Assembly: GCA_902781315.1 (NCBI GenBank)
Contig: CACZIT010000019.1
Location: 1 to 58,020, forward strand
Length of the DNA: 58,020 nucleotides
DNA from: an uncultured Prevotellaceae bacterium
Lineage (GTDB): Bacteria > Bacteroidota > Bacteroidia > Bacteroidales > Bacteroidaceae
Reading direction: 5' to 3'
The position numbers were made by a program, and so were the translations under genes. The notes beneath the pieces were generated by a model. The model ran no database searches. It saw only the letters and a program-made list of their open reading frames with translations, and was not told the DNA's origin. This document shows, piece after piece, positions 50,475 to 57,780 of this stretch. Position 1 is the first letter of the stretch; every line of letters starts with the position of its first letter.

Positions 50475-52973
50475 ATGGAAGAAAACAAGAATTTATCAAC
50501 TGAGAATGCGTTGGAACAGGAAGAGAAGTCAACCTTTGACTTCCAAACCATCTATACAACGCTCATTCTCAACTGGAAGTGGTTCGTGCTCTCGCTCATC
50601 ATCTGCCTGGGTATCGCTGCTATCTACCTGCGTTACAAGACACCTGTCTATCAGGCCTATGCCAAGATGCTGATCAAGGACGAGGACAACAACCGCGGCC
50701 GCAACAGCATCATGAATGCTACGGCCTTGGGAACCATCTCCAACTCGGCAGGTATCGACAACGAGATGGAGATTCTGAAGTCGCGCTCCATCGCCGAGCA
50801 GGCCGTGCGCGACCTGAAGCTCTACACCACTTACATGATCAAGGGTAAGGTGAAGGAGACGCTGCTCTACAAGAACCAGCCCATCACCGTGGATGTCGAT
50901 CCCGCCCACCTCGAGAAGCTCAGCGCACCCATCAACCTGCAGATTGTATGCGAGGACAAAAGCTTCCACGTGACGGGAACCATCGGCAACGCCGGCAGCA
51001 TCGACAAGACCTTTGCCAAGCTGCCTGCCACCATCAACACCCGTGAGGGCATGCTGACGTTCACGTCCAACACGACCGTGCCTCCTACGCCCGGTGCCAC
51101 CTATCTCGTCACCATCCGCTCACCGAAGGTGGCAGCCTATAAGTATGCCGGTTCGCTCTCTGTGGGCCAGTCGTCTAAGACGACGACCATCGCCCAGCTG
51201 GTGCTGAACGACGAGATTCCGCAGCGTGCCGTCGACTACCTGAAGCAGCTCGCTGAGTGCTACAACCGCCAGGCCAACGAGGACAAGAACGAAGTGGCCG
51301 TGCGCACGGAGGCATTCATCAACTCGCGTCTGGAGAAGATCAATGCTGAGCTCGGCAATACCGAGGGTCAACTGGAGGCCTACAAGCGTGCTCATAACAT
51401 GGTGGAGCTAAAGATGAATGCTGGCCAGGCCGTGGCCAACCAGAACGCCTACGACCAGAAGCTGGCCGAGGCCAACACACAGGTGGCGCTCATCAACAGC
51501 CTCAACGAGGAGATGAACTCTACCGCCGGCTCTTACAAGACGCTGCCCTCTAACGTCGGTCTTGCTGACCAGGGCACACAGCAGATGATCAACCGCTACA
51601 ACGAACTCGCCCTGGAGCGGAACCGCCTTCTCCGTTCGGCTTCTGAGAACAGCCCCACGGTGACTCCGCTCACCGCTCAGCTCGACGAGCTGCAGGCCAG
51701 CATCCAGAGCTCACTCAACCAGACACGTAAGAACTACGAGATTCAGCGCAACTCCATCGCCTCTCAGTTCAACAAGTATAGCGCTCAGGTGGGTGCTACC
51801 CCCGAACAGGAGCGCATGCTCACGCAGATTGGTCGTCAGCAGGACGTGAAGTCGGGTCTGTACCTGATGCTGCTGCAGAAGCGTGAGGAGAACTCCATCT
51901 CACTCGCCGCCACTGCCGACAAGGGTCGCCTGCTCGACGAGCCTGTGGCTGCCGGCAAGGTGAGCCCGAAGTCCTCGATGATCATGCTCATCGCCCTGCT
52001 GCTCGGTCTGGCCATCCCCGCCCTCATCTTGTTCCTGATGTCATTCTTCCGCTACAAGATTGAAGGCCACGACGATGTGGCACGCCTCACCAAGCTGCCC
52101 ATCCTCGCCGATGTGGCCGTGGCCAGTGAGACGGCAAAGACGAAGGCCGACATCGTGGTGCATGAGAACAAGAACAACCAGATGGAGGAAATCTTCCGTG
52201 CCATGCGTACGAACATCCAGTTCATGCTGGCCGAGAACGAGAAGGTCATCCTCTTCACGTCGAGCACCTCTGGTGAGGGCAAGACGTTCAACGCCGCCAA
52301 CCTCGCCGTCAGCTTCGCACTGCTGGGTAAGAAGGCCATCCTCGTCGGTCTCGACATCCGTAAGCCTCGTCTGGCCGAGCTCTTCGAGATTGACGACCAC
52401 AAGCACGGCATCACTCCGCTGCTCACCCACGACAATCCCACCTGGGAGCAGGTGAAGGACCAGATCCTGCCGTCCGGCATCAACAACAACCTCGACCTGC
52501 TGCTGGCCGGTCCCATTCCTCCCAACCCCACGGAGCTCATCGCCCGCACGTCGCTGGATGTCATCTTCACCCATCTGCGCGAGCAGTACGACTACATCCT
52601 CATCGACTCTGCTCCTGTCGGCCTCGTCACCGACACCCTGCAGATTGGTCGTGTTGCCGATGCCACTGTCTATATGTGCCGTGCCGACTACACGCCGAAG
52701 GAGAGCTTCAACCTCATCAACTCCCTCGATCAGGAGAAGAAGCTGCCGAAGATGGCCATCGTGCTCAATGGCATCGACATGTCGAAGAAGAAGTACGGCT
52801 ACTACTATGGCTATGGCCGTTACGGTCGCTATGGCCGCTATGGCCGCTATGGCAAGTACAGCTACGGCAAGTATGGCAAGTATAGCTACGGCACCTATGG
52901 TGCTTACGGCAGCTACGGCAACTACGCCAAGAGCAGTTATGGCGACAAGAACGACACATCTATCAAGCGATAG
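50475..52973 (+). CDS. Wzc-type polysaccharide co-polymerase and tyrosine autokinase
   Basis: The 832-residue inner-membrane protein controls length and export of a surface polysaccharide. It has an N-terminal membrane helix (WFVLSLIICLGIAAIYL), a Wzz-type periplasmic domain with coiled coils to about 495, a second membrane helix (MIMLIALLLGLAIPALILFL) and a cytoplasmic BY-kinase. Walker A is STSGEGKT (K603), followed by VGLDIRKPR (Walker A' region) and YILIDSAP (Walker B). The C-terminal tail contains 19 tyrosines within about 60 residues, mostly as G-R/K/x-Y-G repeats, an unusually long regular Tyr cluster. Phosphorylation of this cluster governs oligomerisation in known Wzc proteins. Confidence 0.95.
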   Translation: MEENKNLSTENALEQEEKSTFDFQTIYTTLILNWKWFVLSLIICLGIAAIYLRYKTPVYQAYAKMLIKDEDNNRGRNSIMNATALGTISNSAGIDNEMEILKSRSIAEQAVRDLKLYTTYMIKGKVKETLLYKNQPITVDVDPAHLEKLSAPINLQIVCEDKSFHVTGTIGNAGSIDKTFAKLPATINTREGMLTFTSNTTVPPTPGATYLVTIRSPKVAAYKYAGSLSVGQSSKTTTIAQLVLNDEIPQRAVDYLKQLAECYNRQANEDKNEVAVRTEAFINSRLEKINAELGNTEGQLEAYKRAHNMVELKMNAGQAVANQNAYDQKLAEANTQVALINSLNEEMNSTAGSYKTLPSNVGLADQGTQQMINRYNELALERNRLLRSASENSPTVTPLTAQLDELQASIQSSLNQTRKNYEIQRNSIASQFNKYSAQVGATPEQERMLTQIGRQQDVKSGLYLMLLQKREENSISLAATADKGRLLDEPVAAGKVSPKSSMIMLIALLLGLAIPALILFLMSFFRYKIEGHDDVARLTKLPILADVAVASETAKTKADIVVHENKNNQMEEIFRAMRTNIQFMLAENEKVILFTSSTSGEGKTFNAANLAVSFALLGKKAILVGLDIRKPRLAELFEIDDHKHGITPLLTHDNPTWEQVKDQILPSGINNNLDLLLAGPIPPNPTELIARTSLDVIFTHLREQYDYILIDSAPVGLVTDTLQIGRVADATVYMCRADYTPKESFNLINSLDQEKKLPKMAIVLNGIDMSKKKYGYYYGYGRYGRYGRYGRYGKYSYGKYGKYSYGTYGAYGSYGNYAKSSYGDKNDTSIKR

Positions 52974-53150
52974 GCTCTAAGCCTACCGCTTAATGGGGCG
53001 CTGCGCGCAGTTTAAAACAAAAGAGCTGCACGCAGCGTTCTGCGTTTATAGCCTATGGAGAACACTAAGCGGTTTGAGGTTTTGAAAAATTGTAGAGGGT
53101 TATAAACGTAATAGATACAAGGAGTTCGCGAATTCCTTATATATACAAAA
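52974..53150 (+). other. Gap after wzc with short palindromes
   Basis: CTGCGCGCAG (53001-53010) and GCTGC-AC-GCAGC (53025-53036) are short palindromes of the same flavour as the arrays further downstream. ACCGCTTA near 52985 and TAAGCGGT near 53068 could pair over a longer distance. No gene is seen. Confidence 0.4.
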
Positions 53151-53179
53151 AAGGCTCCTGAGGTCGACCTCAGGAGCCT
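53145..53179 (-). terminator. Intrinsic terminator after the HAD hydrolase gene
   Basis: 53152-53179 is a perfect 28-nt palindrome centred on GTCGAC, and on the minus strand it is followed by TTTTTTG. It lies 23 nt after the HAD stop. Confidence 0.85.
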
Positions 53180-53202
53180 AATAATCCGAGTGCCATAAGC
53201 GC

Positions 53203-53634
53203 CTACCTACTCCACCAATGCTTTTTCTTTGGTGCCTCGTGATGTTCCAGGGAACGCCGAGAAGCCTGGTTGATCAAATCACGCCAAGTCAGTCCCTGAG
53301 TAATCATCTGGTATATCTGTCCCCAGTCAGGTATTCCACCGATATTGCGGTCGTCAATCCAGACATCAGCCTTAATCTTTCGGGAGAAATGATTGTTCCA
53401 TTCTTCCTTCTCCTCAGGATAATCCTTGTTAACGGCATAAAATTCCACACCTCTTTCACGACACCAGTTGATGGCATCTTCCAATAGTTTTCCCTCACGC
53501 ACGCTCCACAAAATCAAACGATGCTGGTCTTTTATCAGCATACGGAGGGTTTCTGTAGCAAAGGGAAGTTCCTCGCCAATCTCAGGATAGCGATGCTCTA
53601 CTATTGTTCCGTCAAAATCTACTGCAATAGTCAT
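53203..53634 (-). CDS. HAD-superfamily hydrolase (small sugar-phosphatase-like)
   Basis: The 143-residue protein starts MTIAVDFDGTIVEHRYPEIG, giving the DxDGT nucleophile motif (D6, D8), with LILWSVREGKLLEDA as the second motif region and IDDRNIGG as the final acidic motif. It has no cap domain, as in the BT0820-like small HAD group. A phosphatase acting on a sugar phosphate of the surrounding polysaccharide locus is an inference. It converges with wzc and shares the minus strand with the transferase genes. Confidence 0.82.
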   Translation of the reverse strand: MTIAVDFDGTIVEHRYPEIGEELPFATETLRMLIKDQHRLILWSVREGKLLEDAINWCRERGVEFYAVNKDYPEEKEEWNNHFSRKIKADVWIDDRNIGGIPDWGQIYQMITQGLTWRDLINQASRRSLEHHEAPKKKHWWSR

Positions 53635-53686
53635 CTTTATTCTTAATATACAAATTAGTTAACCATATAGTATTTCCCCCAATGTA

Positions 53687-53827
53687 GGCTGCGAGCAGCC
53701 TTACACGCAACGAAGTTGCCTTACACGCCCGAAGGGCCTTACACGCCGCAACGCGGCCTTACACGCGCCATCGGCGCCTTACACGCTGCGAAGCAGCCTT
53801 ACCCGCGCCATCGGCGCCTTACACGCC
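53687..53827. repeat. Tandem array of 13-bp palindromes with three-base loops and TTACACG linkers
   Basis: After GGCTGC-GA-GCAGCC (53687-53700), six units of 18-20 bp follow: each has TTACAC (once TTACCC) then a palindrome. The arms change from unit to unit but stay complementary: GCAAC-GAA-GTTGC, GCCC-GAA-GGGC, GCCGC-AAC-GCGGC, GCGCC-ATC-GGCGC, GCTGC-GAA-GCAGC, GCGCC-ATC-GGCGC. The array ends 10 nt before the stop of the WecA-like gene (53828, minus). Confidence 0.95.
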
Positions 53828-55033
53828 TCACATCCTGTCCATCAGGCGCCGCATCGTGTTATAGAACGGGCCCGTCTCAATATGACTCAACTCCGCCAGA
53901 CGCTTCAGCGCCTTGTAAGGTGCATGCTTGTGGTCCATCCGCCTAACGATATAGTAGAAGCCGGTTGTATTCAGCAGGCCCACAGCCACCACCACCAGGA
54001 ACTGCACCGTCACACTGGCCCCCAGCTGGAAGGTGATGAACCAGATCAAGATATTCATCGCATTCAGGAAGATCACGCACATCGATGTTCCCACATGCGA
54101 AAAACCTATCTCTATGAACAGATGGTGCAGGTGCGACTTGTCGGCATGGAACGGTGACACCCCCTTCATGATACGTCCTGTCATCACGCGCAGGGTGTCG
54201 AAGACGGGTACCGACAGCACGGAGATACAGAAGGCCACCACACCCATATGCGGGAAGTTATATGCCACCCTCGACGTATTGTCCACCATGTGCAACGTGA
54301 ATATCGTCATCAGCATACCCATCATCAGCGTACCACTGTCCCCGATGAACATCTTCGACTTCTTTCCGAACACGTTATGCAGGAAGAAAGGTATCAGTGC
54401 ACCCGCCGAAAGGGCACACATCACCGCCATCGTTCCGTCGTGCGATGCACAGAAGAACACACCGAACGCCATGCTTGCCATGATGCACAATCCCGACGAC
54501 AGTCCATCCACGCCATCAATCATGTTGATGGCATTGATGATGCCACACCCGGCAAATGCCACCAGTGGCAACGACAGATAGACCGGCAACTTATGTATCC
54601 CGAACAACCCATGAAAGTCGTTCATGTTTGTCTGGTCCATCAGCACCACAAAGGCTATCACCAGCACCTCGATGAACAGACGCAGCGAGGGACTCAGCCC
54701 CAACACGTCGTCGCCCATGCCGACATATAGCATCACCGTGATAGCCACTATCGACGTGAACAACGCATAGCTGTTAAAGAACACACTCGTCGCACCGGCA
54801 CCCACGATGATGCCCCATATCACGGCGACACCACCCATCACAGGCACAGGAGCCTTTTGCAGCTTCCGTTCGTCGGGTTCATCCATCGCACTCATCTTCC
54901 TCGCCACCCTCACCACGAAGGGATGCACTAAGAACACCAGTACCATAGCAATCAGGAATGGCAGGATGATACCTAACACCCAAATTCTCCAACTCAATGA
55001 AATCAAATCATTAATAATACCCATAATCTCCAC
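53828..55033 (-). CDS. WecA/MraY-like undecaprenyl-phosphate sugar-1-phosphate transferase
   Basis: This membrane enzyme would start polysaccharide assembly by moving a sugar 1-phosphate from a UDP-sugar to undecaprenyl phosphate. The 401-residue protein has about ten or eleven membrane helices and the family motifs: DEPDERKLQKAPVPVMGG, the cytoplasmic NAINMIDGVDGLSSG, KMFIGDSGTLMMG and HADKSHLHHLF. Either ATG at 55033 or 55024 may start it. Sugar specificity is not visible. Its 3' end abuts the palindrome array at 53687-53827. Confidence 0.93.
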   Translation of the reverse strand: MEIMGIINDLISLSWRIWVLGIILPFLIAMVLVFLVHPFVVRVARKMSAMDEPDERKLQKAPVPVMGGVAVIWGIIVGAGATSVFFNSYALFTSIVAITVMLYVGMGDDVLGLSPSLRLFIEVLVIAFVVLMDQTNMNDFHGLFGIHKLPVYLSLPLVAFAGCGIINAINMIDGVDGLSSGLCIMASMAFGVFFCASHDGTMAVMCALSAGALIPFFLHNVFGKKSKMFIGDSGTLMMGMLMTIFTLHMVDNTSRVAYNFPHMGVVAFCISVLSVPVFDTLRVMTGRIMKGVSPFHADKSHLHHLFIEIGFSHVGTSMCVIFLNAMNILIWFITFQLGASVTVQFLVVVAVGLLNTTGFYYIVRRMDHKHAPYKALKRLAELSHIETGPFYNTMRRLMDRM

Positions 55034-55110
55034 TATTTTTATTTAGTTTTACTTATTTTCCAGAAATATTATTGAGCGCCCTCTAAGACCCACCCAACTT
55101 GAACCAACAC

Positions 55111-55276
55111 TTTCGTAGCGTAGCGGAGAAAGAACTTTCTTAACCGCTGCGAAGCAGCATCTCCGCTCGACCCGTAGGGGCGCTTTCGTAGTAAAACGGA
55201 GAAAGAACTTTCTCAACTGCTGCGAAGCAGCTTCTCAACCGCGCCAACGGCGCCTCTCAACCGCTGCGAAGCAGCC
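55111..55276. repeat. Palindrome array with TCTCAACC-type linkers, 3' of the nucleotidyltransferase gene
   Basis: Palindromes include GCTGC-GAA-GCAGC (55146-55158, about 55219-55231 and 55263-55275), CCC-GTA-GGG (55171-55179) and GCGCC-AAC-GGCGC (about 55241-55253), joined by (TT)CTCAACCG. A 48-bp block at 55161-55208 recurs at 56726-56773 with one mismatch. The last palindrome ends one base before the TAA stop (55277-55279) of the minus-strand gene. Confidence 0.9.
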
Positions 55277-56371
55277 TTACGTTCTCTTCACTCCATCCAC
55301 GATAAACGACGGAATCCCGTAGACGCTCTCCTCAGGGAACATCAACAGGTTACGCAACTTCATCTGCAGATGTCCCCAGAAAGCTACGAAACGCCTCACC
55401 AGATAGAACCGGGAATCACTCTTCGTCCGCTTGTCATAGTAGCCGAAGTTCCCCGATTCCAGGATAAACGCCAGCAGTCTCCTGCCATGCTTCCGATATT
55501 TCCCATCATAGAAAAACATGCTCTCTTCCGGGCATCCCAGCAGGTCCACTGCCATACAGCCGAATGCCTGCCAGAGCCTATAGAGCCCTGTCATCTTGAG
55601 ATCCTCTTTCAACTGTTCTTCCTCCATCTCCCCATGATGCACATACACATACCTCATCCAGTCGCACACCTGTCGGAGGCCGATGCCCCCGCCGAAGTAA
55701 TGTCGCACCATGTGCATGAAGATAAAGACTGGATTGAAGCGCACGGGAGGTAGTGCGGCGCCATTCCACTGCTCAACATCCTCCGTCAGGCATGCCTGCT
55801 GAAACACAGGGAAGTTTTTATTCGAGCGTCTGTTCACTTCCGGCACGATATGTCCGTGCAGTTCTATATAGATACCTTTGTAATCAAACTCCAGCGTCTT
55901 CGTCGTGTCATTGTCGTTATGCACATCCTCCGCCTTCAGGTGGCGCAGGAAGTCCTCACGAGCCTTCTCATAGTCCCCGTCATGGGGGAAGAACACATCT
56001 ATATCCCCCGACACCCTTCTTAGTGGATTCACGTAGCATTGTGCCACCCCCTGTCCTTTCAGCAGACAACTCCTTACCCCCAGTTGGTCCAGCGTACGGA
56101 ACAAGATAGGGATCAGCGCGTTCATTCGCTTGTTCTCCTCCTCCACCTCCATCACCTCTTTCAGCACCTGCAGGTACAGCGGTCTGGGCATCACCCCTCG
56201 CGACAGTTGTGACATGGCCTCCCCCACCATTCCTACTACCGTCTGCTGCCGAGCCAGTTCCACCACTCGCTCCCAGTCAATATCATCATCCCGAAATGCC
56301 TCCTCGTGAACTGCAGTTCCCCACAGCCCCACCTTCAACAATTCCAGAAATGCCTTCTCGCTCTTATTCAT
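55277..56371 (-). CDS. Nucleotidyltransferase-family protein (NTP_transf_5 type)
   Basis: The 364-residue protein contains CLLKGQGVAQCYVNP and the metal-binding GDIDVFF motif of the uncharacterised nucleotidyltransferase family PF14907, followed by IYIELHGHIVPE and NPVFIFMHMVRHYFGGGIGL. Members occur in capsule and exopolysaccharide clusters, including this one, but their substrate is not established. It has no signal peptide. It is preceded by a structured leader that is duplicated upstream of the next gene (56381-56617). Confidence 0.82.
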   Translation of the reverse strand: MNKSEKAFLELLKVGLWGTAVHEEAFRDDDIDWERVVELARQQTVVGMVGEAMSQLSRGVMPRPLYLQVLKEVMEVEEENKRMNALIPILFRTLDQLGVRSCLLKGQGVAQCYVNPLRRVSGDIDVFFPHDGDYEKAREDFLRHLKAEDVHNDNDTTKTLEFDYKGIYIELHGHIVPEVNRRSNKNFPVFQQACLTEDVEQWNGAALPPVRFNPVFIFMHMVRHYFGGGIGLRQVCDWMRYVYVHHGEMEEEQLKEDLKMTGLYRLWQAFGCMAVDLLGCPEESMFFYDGKYRKHGRRLLAFILESGNFGYYDKRTKSDSRFYLVRRFVAFWGHLQMKLRNLLMFPEESVYGIPSFIVDGVKRT

Positions 56372-56380
56372 TTTATAAAA

Positions 56381-56617
56381 ATGTCACACGGATCTAACGG
56401 ATCTCACAGATCTTTTCTTATGATGAAAAGTTTTATTGTTTGAAGATTATTGAAAGAGTACTTTCATAGCTCTTCGAACAATAGAACTGCTTTATTCCCG
56501 AATAAAGATATTTTGCGTGCAAAATGAATTCATCATAAGAAATTAATTGATTCTTTGAACGGCCGAAGGCTTATTGAACTTTGAACAGCGCATAGCGCTT
56601 TTTGAACCGCAGCGTAG
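56381..56617 (-). promoter_or_regulatory. Structured leader copy 1, upstream of the nucleotidyltransferase gene
   Basis: On the minus strand the element ends about 10 nt before the ATG at 56371. A 13-bp perfect inverted repeat (TTTCTTATGATGA) at 56414-56426 and 56530-56542 encloses 103 bp with internal hairpins: ATTTTGC/GCAAAAT, CTTTATT/AATAAAG, (C/T)AGTTCT paired with AGA(G/A)CTA, and GAAAG/CTTTC. A nearly identical copy stands at 57781-58020. Palindromes GGCC-GAA-GGC and AGCGC-ATA-GCGCT with TTGAAC linkers sit at the distal end. Confidence 0.75.
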
Positions 56618-56797
56618 ATCTGTGTGAGTTTTCATCGCCAACGGCGCCTCTAAACTTTCTCAACCGCTGCGAAGCAGCTTCTCAACCGCGCCAACGGCGC
56701 TTCTCAACTTGCGCCAACGGCGCTTCTCCGCTCGACTCGTAGGGGCGCTTTCGTAGTAAAACGGAGAAAGAACCGCGCCAACGGCGCACTCTCAACT
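56618..56797. repeat. Palindrome array 3' of the beta-propeller gene
   Basis: GCGCC-AAC-GGCGC occurs several times (for example 56686-56698 region, 56710-56723 region and 56775-56787) with GCTGC-GAA-GCAGC and CTCAAC linkers, plus the 48-bp block at 56726-56773. The last full palindrome ends 10 nt before the stop at 56798, and CTGCGAAGCAG (56811-56820) lies inside the final codons. Confidence 0.88.
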
Positions 56798-57769
56798 TCA
56801 CCGATCGCTCCTGCGAAGCAGCCAATACACCCACTGAAACGGAAACACCTTCCGATCGACCACCGTCACCCCCTGATAGCTATTCAGCGTGTGCATGTCC
56901 GGTATTCTCCTCACCTCTGTAAACGCCCCATCCACAAACTTCTGGATGCTCAGCCCATTCCCATACCATCGGTTACACTCCTGTGCCGGCCTGTATGTCA
57001 CGCCATCCACCTCAAAGAAATCCCCCGCATTCCGCGCAATGCACTCATCAAAGACAATTGTCTTCGGCTGGTTCAAGGTTTCAAGTTCAAGGTTCAACGC
57101 ATTAGCATCTTGAACGCTATGAAGCTGCTTTGAATCGCCAAAGGCACTTGAACGCTGCGAAGCAGCATCTTGAACGTCCGAAGGACTCTTGAACTTCCGA
57201 AGGACACTTGAACGCTGCGAAGCAGCTATTGAACTTTGAACGGCCGAAGGCCATTTGAACATTTTAAGTCTCTTCCCATTCGGCTCAGGTAATCGTGTTG
57301 AATAGATGACACCTTTATATATAATCGCATCCGTCAGCGGTTCCTCGCTGAGTGTCTGAACATACTCGCATGTTTCCGTCTCGGGACAATACTCAAACAA
57401 CTCCAACTTCCCCTGTCTGCTTTGCTCCGGGTATAGATACACTTTTCCATTCTCCCTCAAGATGGCCGGAAAGCTATAATGCCCCCCCCTCAATATCGTC
57501 TTACATGATACAATTGCCCCGCGCTTCCTATCCACGATGATGCATGAGATACGTCCCTGCCCCTCAGCATACCGATAGTCCTCCACCAGCAGCGTCACCT
57601 CATCCCCATCCACCGACAGTATAAACGGATCCGCAAACCACCTATCATGAAACGGATTCGAAGGCCACTGCACCCGCAGTTCCTCCCCATTGACAATCCC
57701 TTCCAACGAATTCTCAACAATCCCAATCCGCCATCGTGGCTGTATCACCCGCCTCACCATCATGTGCAT
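56798..57769 (-). CDS. Five-bladed beta-propeller (GH43-like/GIPC-transferase-N-like) polysaccharide protein with repeat-derived insert
   Basis: The 323-residue protein (ATG at 57769; a GTG at 57787 is possible) has propeller signatures: WFADPFILSVDGDEVTLLVE, YSFPAILRENGKVYLYPEQS, LTDAIIYKGVIY, and ARNAGDFFEVDG with YRPAQECNRWYGNG, as in the N-terminal domain family linked to glucosamine inositolphosphorylceramide transferases and bacterial capsule clusters. About 60 residues in the middle (VQSSIAASQRSS, SPSDVQDAASQRSS, GDSKQLHSVQDA) are encoded by palindromic repeat DNA at 57066-57255. The last residues LLRRSDR also overlap a palindrome. Enzyme activity is unknown; it could still fold if the insert is a loop. 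Confidence 0.75.
   Translation of the reverse strand: MHMMVRRVIQPRWRIGIVENSLEGIVNGEELRVQWPSNPFHDRWFADPFILSVDGDEVTLLVEDYRYAEGQGRISCIIVDRKRGAIVSCKTILRGGHYSFPAILRENGKVYLYPEQSRQGKLELFEYCPETETCEYVQTLSEEPLTDAIIYKGVIYSTRLPEPNGKRLKMFKWPSAVQSSIAASQRSSVLRKFKSPSDVQDAASQRSSAFGDSKQLHSVQDANALNLELETLNQPKTIVFDECIARNAGDFFEVDGVTYRPAQECNRWYGNGLSIQKFVDGAFTEVRRIPDMHTLNSYQGVTVVDRKVFPFQWVYWLLRRSDR
57066..57255. repeat. In-frame palindrome array inside the beta-propeller gene
   Basis: Palindromes GCTGC-GAA-GCAGC (57154-57166 and 57214-57226), GTCC-GAA-GGAC (57176-57186) and GGCC-GAA-GGCC (57242-57252) are joined by TTGAAC linkers; GTTCAAGG words precede them. The minus-strand reading frame remains open throughout. 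Confidence 0.9.
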
Positions 57770-57780
57770 GTTTTTTAATA

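Noticed and set aside
53152-53179. Perfect 28-nt palindrome as a protein-binding operator or insertion-site scar
   Set aside because: On the minus strand it is followed by six T residues just after the HAD gene, so an intrinsic terminator explains it.
53687-53827. Possible CRISPR array
   Set aside because: The constant part is only about 7 nt, the variable parts are self-complementary 11-13 bp palindromes, and no cas genes are nearby.
56798-57769. Beta-propeller gene as a pseudogene because of the internal repeats
   Set aside because: The reading frame is unbroken and conserved motifs flank the insert on both sides, so I keep it as a gene with an insertion.
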